This document shows positions 9,395-19,370 of a stretch of DNA of 64,000 nucleotides, piece after piece. This DNA comes from Flaccisagitta enflata (taxonomy: Eukaryota > Chaetognatha > Sagittoidea > Aphragmophora): positions 7,812,001 through 7,876,000 of the forward strand of contig OZ231128.1 of the NCBI GenBank assembly GCA_965153355.1, read 5' to 3'. Below the pieces are notes generated by a model. That model did not search any database and had not been told where the DNA came from. It worked only from the letters and a program-made list of their open reading frames with translations. Position 1 is the first letter of the stretch, and each line of letters begins with the position of its first letter. Made by a program: the position numbers and the translations under genes.

Positions 9395-10012
9395 AGTCGC
9401 GTGCTACGTGACTCTACACCCCGCTATGTCGGTCGGTCGGTTGGTCGCGGTCCCCTTTTTGGGCAGCAGCCCCAAAGGGGTCGATGACCTATGCTTTCAC
9501 ACATATGGGGAGTTTTCTCCTTCTCCTCCTCCTTCTTCTCCTTCGTACCCCCCCTCCCCCAGCCTCCTGGCCCATATCTCAGCGAGGAGGCCCATATCCC
9601 AGCCTCCGGGCCCAAATCCCAGTCTTGAGGCCCAAATCCCACCCTCAAGGCCCAAGGCCTCAAGACTGGGATTTGGGCCTGGAGGCTGGGATATGGGCCT
9701 CCAGGCTGAGATTTGGGCCTGGAGGCTGGGGGGGAGGGGGTGCGGAGGACAAGGAGAAAACTCCCCATATGCGTGAAATCATAGGTCATCGACCCCTTCT
9801 GGGCCACTGCCCTGCTCCCCCCTCAACTTCAACCACAACCACCTAAGCAGGGCATGGGTACCGCTGACCATCTAACGCTTTTGCGACTATCACTTTTTCG
9901 GCGTTTTTGAGCTTTTTCAGCATACGGCTCCTGCCCAGATACCTTAGTGACATTCTCCAGTACTGCTCCTGCCCACCCGCACGCGACTAGGGTAGCCGTG
10001 TATCCGGCCTTG
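9395..10012 (-). mobile_element. Element A copy (TG/CA subtype) with nested element B
   Basis: The tail at 9395-9412 reads, on the minus strand, GTCACG-TAGCA-CGCGACT then AAAAA. The head at 9978-10012 reads ACAAGGCCGGATACACGG..AGTCGCGTGCGGGTGGGC. The head AGTCGCGTGC is the exact reverse complement of the tail GCACGCGACT; in other copies both sides are GGAC/GTCC instead. Element B (9461-9889) lies inside. In the right arm the tail survives (27500-27520) but the head is lost. Confidence 0.75.
9461..9889 (-). mobile_element. Element B copy (CGC subtype), nearly palindromic
   Basis: The 3' end at 9461 (TTTTT/GGGCAGCAGCCCC) and the inner inverted copy at about 9750-9812 match, including CCTATGCTTTCAC and CATATGGGGAGTTTTCTCC. 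The head at 9812-9889 holds the GCCCTGCT/AGCAGGGC stem, the TGGTCAGCGGTACC box and the CGC-TTTT-GCG hairpin. The internal array (GGCCCAAATCCCAG) also inverts on itself at about 9655, so most of the unit can fold as one hairpin. Confidence 0.8.
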
Positions 10013-10079
10013 TTTTTGTCATTTTCGTATTTCTCAAGTTCAGACAAAACGCAAGCAGTGAGCGTACACACGCACGCAA

Positions 10080-10369
<290 letters not shown>

Positions 10370-10726
10370 TCAACGCTCTCGCGCCTTCCAAACTTTATTG
10401 GAAGATGGGAACGCACGTGTGGGCAGCGATCGATGAAGGGCGAAAGCGAAAAACGTGCCAACGATGATGCAAACTGTGTTGGGGGGGGGGGAGAGAGGCA
10501 AGGGGGGGAGGAAGTGACGCAACGCGCTGCAACGGAGCGTATGCAAATCATTCTCTGGATTCAAATTGATTTTTCATCCTTCTCCCTCTCTCTTTTTCAT
10601 TGCTAGTCAGATGCAAAACCACCGGAGCAGGAAGCAGGCCACGCAATATGACAAATTGGAAGAAGGAGAGAGGAAGAAATAAGGGTTACTTTTGGACTAT
10701 CAGACTACGTGTTGTATACATCGGAA

Positions 10727-10731
<5 letters not shown>

Positions 10732-10802
<71 letters not shown>
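10732..10802. repeat. (GA)n microsatellite
   Basis: Paralogous to the (CT)n at 26374-26421. In the right arm the same place has gained a (TTTC)n run. Confidence 0.97.
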
Positions 10803-10811
<9 letters not shown>

Positions 10812-11219
10812 TAAACTGAGATGGACAAAGAAACAGACGGACTGAAATATACCATGACAGAGAGAGACAATACGACAAAAAAGTGGGAAAATAACAACAA
10901 AAAAAAAAAAAAAAAAAAAACAACTAACAAGCAATTATTCAAAATTCTTTGATAAGCTTTTTAAGATTATTACTAATCAATCAAACAAACATTACCGCAC
11001 CGATCAACTTCAAACAAGGTTTCCAACACTTTGCAAATGTTAATTCATAAAGACAAACTTCCGCTCTTCCGGAAGAAATTCGTAGACTGATTGCACAAAT
11101 TTGCGCCACGCAGACGCACTCCAACTGTCTAATAGAAGACGCATCTCCCACAATGAAGCTAAGTTTGAGCTCAGCTTTACCCTCTGTTCAAGTCTTTTGG
11201 TATGAATGAATTGAAAGGC

Positions 11220-12170
11220 GCGCAATCTTGCCCAGATTTAGATGCGAGATCCTGCTCAGATTCAGAGGCGCATCGGAGCCCAAGTTCAAAAGCTCATCGT
11301 TGCCCAAACTCAGAACGTGATTCTTACCCAAACTCAGAAGCATAACCTTGCCCAAATTCAAAAGTGCATTCTCATCCAAACTCAAAAGCACAACCTTGCC
11401 TAAATTCAGAGGCTCATCGTTGCCCAAACTCAGAACGTGATTCTTACCCAAACTCAGAAGCACAACATCGCCCAAATTCAAAAGTGCAGTCTTGCCCAAA
11501 TTCAGAAGTGCATTCTTGCCCAGGCCTTATTTTAGAGCGAGCCCGCGAGCCCGATGCTCTCTGTTTTGCTCTTGGGCTCTCATATTTTGCGAGCTCTGAG
11601 CCCGGCAGGCTCTCTTTGGACTTGAAGTGCTCAAGCTGGTGGAGTGAAACGGTTAAAAAATCTTCCCGTTTTGATTCATTTTTGAGCATTTCACATATTG
11701 GATCATACAATTACTCAAGCAAACTCATACTATTGTATTACAATCAGTAATAATCACACTATTGCATCATCTAATCAGTAACTATTTTTATGATTATAGG
11801 TGTTATAATTCAAAAATTTTGCATAACAGTTTAAATCGGGCTCATGGTTTTCTCGTCGGGCTCTGTCAAAATGTGGGGAGCGAGCCCGACTGGCTCTGTC
11901 AGAAAAATCACTAAAATCAGGCCTGTAATAAATCTTGCCCAAACTCAGAAGCATGAACTTGCCCAAATTCAAAAGTGCATTCTCACCCAAACTCACAATC
12001 ACAACCTTGCCTAAATTCAGAGGCTCATCGTTGCCAAAACTCAGGATGTGATTCTTACCCAAACGCAAGCACAACCTTGCCAAAATTCAAAATTGCATTT
12101 TTGCCCAAACTCAGAAGCATAACCTTGCCCCATTTCATAAGCGCATTGATGCCCAAAATCTGATCTTTTC
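11220..12170. repeat. Minisatellite of about 30 bp (TTGCCCAAATTCAGAAG type)
   Basis: Repeats of about 28-30 bp in CTTGCCCAAACTCAGAAGCA form occupy 11225-11525 and 11930-12155. They are separated by about 400 bp containing an AGCCCGAC-rich direct/inverted motif (11530-11610 and 11838-11900). The right arm keeps about 200 bp of the array at 25675-25880. Confidence 0.8.
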
Positions 12171-12529
12171 AACAGCCTGCCAAGCCGACTCCTAACGAAG
12201 CTTTGTCATCTATTGTTTTGGTGAGTCCGTCCATTTCTGTAGGCGTATGACATATGGCGATTGAAATTACTTTTGCTAAACTGCATCCCAGCCCCAGCCC
12301 AAATTCACGAAACTAATATTGGCCGTGTATCCATCTCAATTGCACCCGTATTCGGCCTTGTTTTTGTTTTTGATTTCCTCTGCAAAGTTTGGTTCTGACA
12401 AAATCAATGCGCAAAAACCGGCGCAGGTGCTGAAGATATATCCAATCTGTTTGCGTCATAAAATCTGGGAGAAAAAAAACATTTCATTTCTAAAGAGGTT
12501 TTGCTCCATGAATCGGCTCATACCAAGTT

Positions 12530-12692
12530 GAACAAGGCTGGATGCACGGTTATACCAGTCGCGTGCAGATGGGCTGGCCGTATTCAAGGTCACTAGGGCA
12601 CTTTTTACAGGGGCAGTGAGGCTAAAGAGAGTAAAAACGCCGATATGTGGGACCAACGGACAAAACATGGCGTAGGGTTGCGTGCACGCGCC
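12530..12692 (+). mobile_element. Element A copy, site of an insertion in the other arm
   Basis: Head ACAAGGCTGGATGCACGG..AGTCGCGTGCAGATGGGC; tail GGTTGCGTGCACGCGCC. It is the empty-site allele of the right-arm copy (24594-25350), where element B has inserted in the A-run at 12633-12637. Confidence 0.6.
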
Positions 12693-12898
12693 AAAATATC
12701 GCATAGCTGCGAAAGTCAGAGAAAACAGAAACCAGACGTGTTTGTCAATGAAAGTTGAAACAATTAACAACATTGCTCACAAATATCATTTTTTGATTAA
12801 ACAAGCATTTTTCTTACCTGACAAACATGTGGTTGTATGTTTGTGATGGTGTAGTTGTCCGATAGTGTTAGCTGGATGGGTCTGTTTGCCTCTTTACC

Positions 12899-12946
<48 letters not shown>

Positions 12947-12980
12947 GGACTTTCAGTCTCTCTCTCTCTCTCTCTCTCTC
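12899..12980. repeat. (TCTG)n and (TC)n microsatellites
   Basis: A (TCTG)n tetranucleotide run at 12899-12945 followed by (CT)n at 12957-12980. Largely lost in the right arm. Confidence 0.95.
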
Positions 12981-13252
12981 GCCCTCGCTTTCGCTTTCTC
13001 TCTTGAAATAAGAGCAATAACAACTAACGCTTAAAAAAAGGAGGACCTTAGTCAGGAAGATAAAACTCTGAGCTGCAAATGCCAGATATTATTAGTTCCG
13101 TTAACGTTAAATTATTCAAAGAATTGCGATCCAGGTGCCGTTGATGTGGAAGCTTAGCTTGTTGGTATCATTGCCCATGTTCATACTGGTTTCAGAAGAA
13201 CATGTTGAGTATTTTACTGGTTTACAAAAACAGAAAAAAAAAAGAAAAGAAA

Positions 13253-13400
13253 CGAGGCCGGATACACGGTAATCCAGTCGCGGACGGTTGGGCAGGAGCA
13301 GCAATGCAAAAACCGCTCGGAATTCAAAAATGTTACGGATGGACGGACAGACGGACCGACCGACCGACACGGCAAGGTGTAGAGTCGTGTGTCCGCGACT
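13253..13400 (+). mobile_element. Element A copy, well preserved
   Basis: Structure in order: GAGGCCGGATACACGG head; AGTCGCGGAC sub-terminal motif; GGTTGGGCAGGAGCAG; CCGCTCGGAATTCAAAAATG; (GGAC/CGAC)n; ACGGCAAGGTGTAG; tail AGTCGTG-TGTC-CGCGACT followed by AAAAA. The head AGTCGCGGAC pairs with the tail GTCCGCGACT. The paralogous right-arm copy is 24009-24166. Confidence 0.8.
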
Positions 13401-13559
13401 AAAAAGTCTTGGATCAATTCAATCGATTTTACTTGATAAGACTTGGCAAGAGGGTTTGTTGGTTCAAAGGGCGGAAGGTCGATCCGTATCCACTAGGCCA
13501 CTCACATTACAATCACTACCTAACCGCATTACAGCCCTTGCCCTCTAACCTTCTCACCC

Positions 13560-13680
13560 TTGCAGACCCTTCTGTTTCTGGCTTTTGTTTAATTACAGAT
13601 AGCTTACTTCAATCAACTTGTTGGTCCTCTGTTTCTGGCATTTGTTTTATTACAGATAGCTTACCTCAAACAACGGAGTA
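13560..13680. repeat. Short direct duplication (TTTCTGGC..TTTTGTTT)
   Basis: A segment of about 55 bp (CTTCTGTTTCTGGCTTTTG..ACAGATAGCTTAC) occurs twice in tandem at 13570-13610 and 13630-13672. It is also duplicated in the right arm, either side of the MITE. Confidence 0.7.
13618..13625. other. Empty target site of a right-arm MITE
   Basis: A single TTGTTGGT here corresponds to the duplicated ACCAACAA that flanks the MITE at 23449-23791. The surrounding sequence continues without interruption. Confidence 0.8.
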
Positions 13681-13934
13681 AATCAGAGAGACTTCTACAT
13701 GTGAAAGAAGCCTATACATATATGCTTTATATATGTGGCAATTTCCTCTCTCTCATCCTATCCCTTTCTACTTTTTTTTCCTTTTTCCTCTCTATTCTTT
13801 TGTTCGTTTTGAATCAGAACGAAAGCCGGAACAATAGAACAGGGAAGGGCGAAAAAAGGTTGAAGGGGTATTAAATCTAAACGTAAATGGAGAACAATGA
13901 AGGGGTAAAGAAGGAGAAATTCCCCCTCTGTGTA

Positions 13935-13972
13935 AAAGCATAGGTCATCGGCCCCTTTGGGACCGCTGCCAA
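13935..13972 (+). mobile_element. Solo 3' end of element B
   Basis: GCATAGGTCATCGGCCCCTTTGG..CCGCTGCC then AAAAAA. No head is seen nearby. The right arm has the same remnant at about 23093-23130. Confidence 0.6.
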
Positions 13973-14149
13973 AAAATGTGATATTTGTGCAAAGCTAAGT
14001 CTGCAATTTGTTTACAGAAAGTGAGTTTTAGAGTTAGGGCTCAAGTGATCCTCTATGCGGTAGTCATTGCAATATCAAGGCTTTACGCTCAGCCAAAGCC
14101 ATCGCAGCTTGCGCTAAAGGAAATCCTATGATCACTCTGCAATACTATA

Positions 14150-14285
14150 CATCACTCGCTAAGCTCCGTTCACAGGCTCGCTTACCCACTTCGCTCACTC
14201 CCTAATGGGACAGTTGTGTCCACGCTGTAAACACGTTTTACAGGAACAAACACATTTTTCATCTTCACTAGAAACACGCCCTGGG
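14150..14285 (-). repeat. Family D repeat
   Basis: TCACTCGCTAAGCTCCGTTCACAGGCTCGC.. ending in CTAATGGGACAGTTG, then CACTAGAAACACGCCCT. Counterpart at 22735-22925. Confidence 0.6.
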
Positions 14286-14980
14286 AATACGCCTTCCCGA
14301 ATCCCGACGACGACAGTCAGTGTCTCTTCACGTTTTAGCTTGGTGGGGTACCACTTGGATAAAAAAAAAAAGACGCACCTATTTATTAAGTAATAAAATG
14401 CATATAAGAATTATTTTTAACTATTTTCAAAAAAGACATTTTGAAAGATTTTCAAATTCTCTGTCAATCTAGACCAATCCCAGGTTTGTAGCTAAAACGG
14501 TTTGGAAGCTAGACCCCTGCAAAGAGAAGCACTATTTTGCTAAAATGCATTTTTACATAGGGATTGCAAAACTAATGCCATTTATAAACGAAAAAAGATA
14601 GCATTACCAGATTGGTGCCAAATGAAAGTACTTTCGAAGGGCTTTCAAATGACCCAAGATTTTACTTAGTTTCCTTAAACATTACAGGCAAAATTTGTCA
14701 TCCAAAAGTGCATCTTTTTTTTTTTGATCCGCGTGGTAGCTCCACCGCCGTAAAAAGTAATTCAAAATTCAGTACATTTGGAGACAGCACTTTACTACAA
14801 TCATACCGCATCATTTCATTCCGGTTTATATGCGACGCTAAAAAAATTGCCAAGATTGAATTTTGTTTGCACTCACCTCAGCCGACACAATCAAAATGAT
14901 TTGAACATTCGTTTCATGACTAGGCTCAAAAAATGAAAATTTAGAAAGCTTCATCTCCAAAATTCTACTGCAATTGTTTT
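14286..14980. other. Arm sequence, AT-rich, no gene recognised
   Basis: Only part is retained in the right arm (22430-22700). No protein motif seen on either strand. Confidence 0.5.
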
Positions 14981-14982
14981 TA

Positions 14983-15117
14983 ATCGCGGACACGCGACTC
15001 TACACCTTGCCGTGTCGGTCGGTCCGTCGGTCCGTCGGTCGGTCACATTTTTTAATTCCGAGCGGTTTTCGCATTATTGCTCCTGCCCAACCGTCCGCGA
15101 CTGGACCCTTGTATAGC
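14983..15117 (-). mobile_element. Element A copy
   Basis: On the minus strand the head AGTCGCGGAC pairs with the tail GTCCGCGATT (one G-T). The interior has CCGAGCGG..ATTATTGCTCCTGCCC and (CGGT)n. In the right arm (22286-22416) the tail is replaced by GTCGCAGTAAAAC, so that copy is truncated. Confidence 0.75.
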
Positions 15118-15177
15118 GGAACAGAATTGTAGCACAGCAGAATAATATTAGTCTCAGTAGAATGAAATTAATTCTCT

Positions 15178-15179
<2 letters not shown>

Positions 15180-15261
<82 letters not shown>
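15180..15261. repeat. (CT)n microsatellite
   Basis: Paralogous to the (GA)n at 22153-22220. Confidence 0.97.
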
Positions 15262-15265
<4 letters not shown>

Positions 15266-15406
15266 TACCCCTAAATCAAATATACATTGATTCGTTGAGA
15301 AAGATTTAAACTGAGAAAATATTGATTTTAACTTATGTGTAAACACCTAACGTGAATGAGGAAGAGAAGTTTGATTTAAACCTATATGTAATGTACTGAT
15401 ACAATG

Positions 15407-15784
15407 TTATGTATTGGTATGAAATGTAAGGATGGAGATGGCATATGGCGTATCACAATCATATGCAGTATTGAACGCGTTAGACCATCGTCCCATCTGT
15501 CTGTGATACTTTAAAAGTATCATATCATATCGCTGATATAAGATATACTGTAACATTACTTTCTTGATGTGAGTCAGATGGACCAAATCACACATATCTG
15601 GTTGCTTGTTAGTCAGTCTGTAAGCCACCATTGCCTTTGAATATATTCCCATGTTCAACAGTTCAACTCTCAACAGCCATCTGTTCTGTTTTTGTTTTCG
15701 TGGCATTTCATAAATGTCAATACAGATAGGTTTATACTTTATAGCTTGAATGATTACGGGAGGACGGTCGGACAGACTGACCAA
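15407..15784 (-). CDS. Unrecognised ORF conserved in both arms, left copy
   Basis: About 125 open codons; the first in-frame ATG gives about 100 residues starting MPRKQKQNRW. Aligned with the right-arm copy (21620-22003), the open frame shows only 2 substitutions and two indels of exactly 3 nt (GIYSK versus GIQYSK; CDTPYA versus CDNMPYA). Flanking arm DNA differs by roughly 4-6% with frame-breaking indels. That pattern fits protein-coding constraint, or a local gene-conversion tract. The product is basic and Tyr/Met/Gln-rich, with no signal peptide, membrane segment or known motif that I can see. The first ~20 codons run into element-A-like DNA, so the true start is uncertain, and it could be one exon of a larger gene. 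Confidence 0.35.
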   Translation of the reverse strand: MVSLSDRPPVIIQAIKYKPICIDIYEMPRKQKQNRWLLRVELLNMGIYSKAMVAYRLTNKQPDMCDLVHLTHIKKVMLQYILYQRYDMILLKYHRQMGRWSNAFNTAYDCDTPYAISILTFHTNT

Positions 15785-16545
15785 CCAACATGCATAGCAT
15801 ACTTGCGATCAAAAAACTGAAAACGACTTAACCCCAAATTTGGCACGGCAACTTGGCAGCCAATCCGTGTAAGAGAGAAAAAGGCGGGAAGAAAAAAAAA
15901 AAGGATTCCTCCTTCCATAATAGTTCCTCATGTTCCTTTTTTTTCCTTTTTTCCCTTTTTCCTGAATCAAGTCCATTTGGCAGCAAATGACCAGATCATT
16001 ATGTGAGATCCTCACACCAACTTACTTCCTTACTCCTGTGTTCCTTGACCCTTTTCCAGCTAAATGCATAGCGGGCAATATAGACTCAATGATCTGAACT
16101 AAACGTTATTGGGAATTAATTTACACGCATGAAAAAAGGCCCTGGGGCACTAATTTCGAAAAACTTGATGTAACAACCGAGAGCCTGATCGTACGATCCA
16201 ACAAATTTTTGAGTCATCAAGCAGCCGACTTTAGAATGTATTATCTGATTCTTGATGTGCGTGGGTACTTAAAAAAAGTAAAATCAGTTAAAAATCTTAA
16301 CTTCAGATAATCATTATTTCCCAAGCAAATTGTGAATTGACCCACGAGGATGATGATGAAGATGATGATAAATCATTATTGATGAATGATAAATTATCAA
16401 AACAAATAGCAAGTGACGCAGGGTCACAATATCGTTGCGGACGGGTGGGCAGGGGCATCCAACCCCCAACCTCACCCCAACCACACCCCCAACCCCCCTC
16501 CAACACACTCATACAATACCAACTGCAGCATCCTAAATACGCGTT
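15785..16545. other. Arm sequence around a GAT/ATC-rich patch and an element A head fragment
   Basis: 15880-15960 holds A- and T-runs that form the empty site of the element B at 20868-21454. 16350-16400 is a GATGATGAAGATGATGAT patch. 16425-16470 keeps an element A head fragment (CGTTGCGGACGGGTGGGCAGGGGC). Confidence 0.6.
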
Positions 16546-16548
16546 TTT

Positions 16549-17459
16549 GGGCAGCGGCCCCGAAGGGGACGAAGTCCTGTAGAACACAGGGGGAATCTGT
16601 CCGTCCGTCCGTCCGTACGTCCGTACGTCCGTACGTCCGTCCCCCCCCGCCCCATTCTCAGGGCTTTGTCTTCTTTGGAGTGCAAATCCAAGCAAAATGG
16701 CCCAAATCCAAGCAAAATGGCAAAATCCAAGCAAAATGGCTAAATTCTGGCTAGAAAACCTGAATTTTGGTCAAAATTCAATCATTTTGGCCCCTAAGAT
16801 CTAGATCCTGGTTTCTTATACCCAGATTCTGGCCTCTAAAACCCTAATCCTAGCCTCAGAGATCTAGATCTTGCTCTCTGTGACTAGCGATTGACCGCTT
16901 CCAATTTGGAGGATGGGATAGCTACTAGTATTTGAACTACAAAATGGAAGCGGAAGCGGAAGCGGAAGCGGTGGAAGCGGCATAAAAATCGACCGCTTCC
17001 ACATCCCTATCTGTGACCCAGATTCTGGCCTCCAGGACCCAGGACCTGGCCTCAAGGCCCTAAATCCTGGCCTCAGAGACCCAAATCCTGGCCTCAGAGA
17101 CTCCAACCCTGGCCTCTGAGACCCAGATTCTGGCCTCAGAGACCTAGATCCTGGCCTGCTCCCCCCCTCTACTTAACCTACAAACTTCTCAAGAAGAGCA
17201 GGGGTACCCTTGTCCATATACTGCCTTTTGTCATTTCTCCATGTAATTCAATGAGAGTTTGAATAACAGGGCTTCCTAGACAGAAGGAAGGCTGAGAGAA
17301 GGACGGACGGACGGATGGACGGACGGACAGATTCCCCCTGTGTTCTACAGGACTTCGTCCCCTTCGGGGCCGCTGCCCTGCTCCCCCTCAACCTAAATCA
17401 CATACTACTCAAGCAGGGCACGGGTACCGCTGACCACTTACTGCCTTTGGGCTGCTATT
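16549..17459 (-). mobile_element. Element B copy with long internal arrays
   Basis: Inverted terminal blocks at 16549-16625 and 17312-17378 match over about 60 bp (GGGCAGCGGCCCC, GAAGGGGAC, CCTGTAGAACACAGGGGGAATCTGTCC). The head with TGGTCAGCGGTACC and GCCCTGCT/AGCAGGGC lies at 17374-17459. The interior has (CGTC)n at 16600-16640, AAGCAAAATGGCC repeats (16685-16745) and GACCCAGATTCTGGCCTC repeats (16800-17160). A purine-rich inverted pair, CCGCTTCC/GGAAGCGG, sits at about 16890-17005. Confidence 0.75.
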
Positions 17460-17494
17460 CGCGTTCTCTTCTTGAGCGTGACAACTCGAGTGTG

Positions 17495-17572
17495 ACGGAC
17501 GGACCAATGGACTGACGAACCGACGATCCGATGGTCGGACAAAGCCTGTTATAGAGTTGCGTGTCCGCAACT
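17495..17572 (+). mobile_element. Element A 3' half (TT subtype)
   Basis: GACGGACGGACCAATGG.. interior and a tail hairpin GTTGCG-TGTC-CGCAAC followed by TAAAAA. The head is missing. Confidence 0.6.
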
Positions 17573-17601
17573 AAAAACGGACAAATCTCTCGCAGAAGTC
17601 C

Positions 17602-17784
17602 ATGGAACACGTTGGTTTGCGGTCAAATGCTAAAGAATCAAATGAAATGTATCAGTTATCGGGAAAAAAGTCGAAGTCAGTCTTCGACTTTTTGACATAT
17701 TCAAGAGAAACAGGGTTTTCATTTTCTTATGGGAAAGTTGTGGCTCTCCACCGACCGAATAGGCTCTCCAATGAAATTGATAGG
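17602..17784 (+). CDS. Possible exon ending at a GTAAGT donor
   Basis: About 61 open codons from ATG (MEHVGLRSNAKESNEMYQ..., ending ..RLSNEID-R), followed at 17785 by GTAAGT, a consensus eukaryotic 5' splice site. It contains an internal GTCGAAG..CTTCGAC inverted pair. No family recognised and no partner exon seen. The evidence is only an open frame plus a donor, so chance is quite possible. Confidence 0.2.
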
Positions 17785-17939
17785 GTAAGTAAATTCAATA
17801 ATTCTCTTTCATTTGGCACCAAGCAGAATGCTCTATAACAAATATTTTTTGTGTTATGATTTTTTAAAGATTTATTTATGAAAATTGCGTATTGAATTTT
17901 TTTTTATTTTTTATAATTTTGAGTAGGATCAAAAAAGGA

Positions 17940-18370
17940 GTGTATTTCTATTTGTTGGAGGATGCAAATACAAGAAAACATGTTTATGAGCATAGCTGCT
18001 CATCTGTGAGGGTGTTTTGGAGGATTTTAGCTCATTTAGCTCAGTTTCTTTTTTTTATTTTAGATGTGATAAATGAATAGATAGTTTGATACATGTTTAA
18101 GAAAGCAGATACAAAAAAACATATCAGTGAGCATAACTGATCATCTGTGAGGATGTTTTAAAGCATTTTAGCTCACTTAGCTCATTTAGCTCAGTATCTT
18201 TTTTTCTGATTTTTAATGGGATAAATAAATGTTTTGATGGGAGCATGTAAATACATGAAAGCATGTCAGTGAGCATAGCCGATTGTCTGGTTGAGTGATT
18301 TTGAGCATTTTAGCTCATCTAGCTCATTTGGCCCAGTCCTATTTTTCTCTGATATTCAATACAATCAATA
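17940..18370. repeat. Three-copy tandem repeat, about 140 bp
   Basis: Units at about 17955-18085, 18090-18232 and 18235-18367 share GCAAATACA..AAACATG, GTGAGCATAGC, CATCTGTGAGG and a TTTTAGCTCATTTAGCTCA block followed by T-rich DNA and a GATAAATGAAT motif. The copies are substantially diverged. Confidence 0.75.
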
Positions 18371-19194
18371 CATACAATAGCTCTTGATATGATCTAATAG
18401 AAAAAAGATTTGCAGTGACTAAAGACAAAAACTTGGTGAAAAGTGACCATTGCTTACGACTTTTTTCCTCTCGGCGACAGCCGCCATTACTGGTAGTTTA
18501 CATGGAAACCGTTTGTTTTTTAGATAATCATTGCCTTGCCAGCCAGAGGCATTTTACTACACTTCAGAAACATTTCCTTTGTTGTCCATGTTTTTCTCTT
18601 AATTTTCCCTCGGTGACTTGACATATGACAGTTTGTATTAGCCGTTGTTTGAGCTTGTTCTTTTTATGTAGAGCATTGAATTACATGTTTTGTACATAAA
18701 CCGCCTGTCAGTTAAGATTTGTCTGTTCTGACAGAAACATAACATGGCACAAAGTCTACGAGCAAAGAAAAAAACCAACAGACCTGCGCACCATTCTACG
18801 GTCCACTGGTCTGTATGGCCGTTGTTACTTATGAAAGATAGACATTGGACTACATCATAAAAAAACGTTTTAGCTGGCTCCTTAGGCTTCGAGGGATGAA
18901 ATAAACTCAAACAGGTCAGAAAAGAGCCTTTTTTTCCTTTGCTTTTTTTTCTTTGCTTTTTTTTCGTAAAATAGAGACAACTTGTCTCAGACAAGCTATC
19001 AAGCTATTTGTAAAGGCTCTTGGCAGGGTCCAAAATTGTATCATCAAATCATCTTAAGCAGGCGCCCGGTCGACAATTGGGAAACTTTCCTATAATCGGG
19101 CAGAGGCAATTTAGTTGTGTTTTCTGCTATTCTGTGTCACAGGAAGTCTCATCTAGTTTGAAGGGCCATGCGATTTTAAACACAGGAAAGCAGG

Positions 19195-19313
19195 AGCAGT
19201 GAGGCCAAATACCTCGGAAACGCCTAAAAATTCCAGTTTGACGAAAAAGCGGGTGGACGGGTGGACAGACCAAAAGACGGACGAAGAGGGGTCAAGAGTC
19301 GTGTGCAGGCGAC
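19195..19313 (+). mobile_element. Element A-like 3' part
   Basis: GCAGGAGCAGTGAGGCC.. interior, GGACGGGTGGACAGACC, tail GTCGTGTGCAGGCGAC then AAAATT. An ACAAGGCCGGATACACGG head of another copy follows at 19337-19356 and is cut by the arm boundary. Confidence 0.5.
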
Positions 19314-19370
19314 AAAATTGGGCATATGAACAAGTCACAAGGCCGGATACACGGCAGGGGCAGTGATAAA

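Larger units (their letters stand above)
17461..19370. other. Spacer between the inverted-repeat arms
   Basis: About 1.9 kb not shared by the arms. It holds an element A tail, a possible exon, a three-copy tandem repeat and about 800 bp (18380-19190) where I see no gene, although it has one minus-strand open frame of low-complexity Lys/Ser composition. Confidence 0.8.

Noticed and set aside
18638-18994. 118-codon minus-strand frame in the palindrome spacer
   Set aside because: Low-complexity Lys/Ser/Phe composition from A/T runs, no motif, no second copy.
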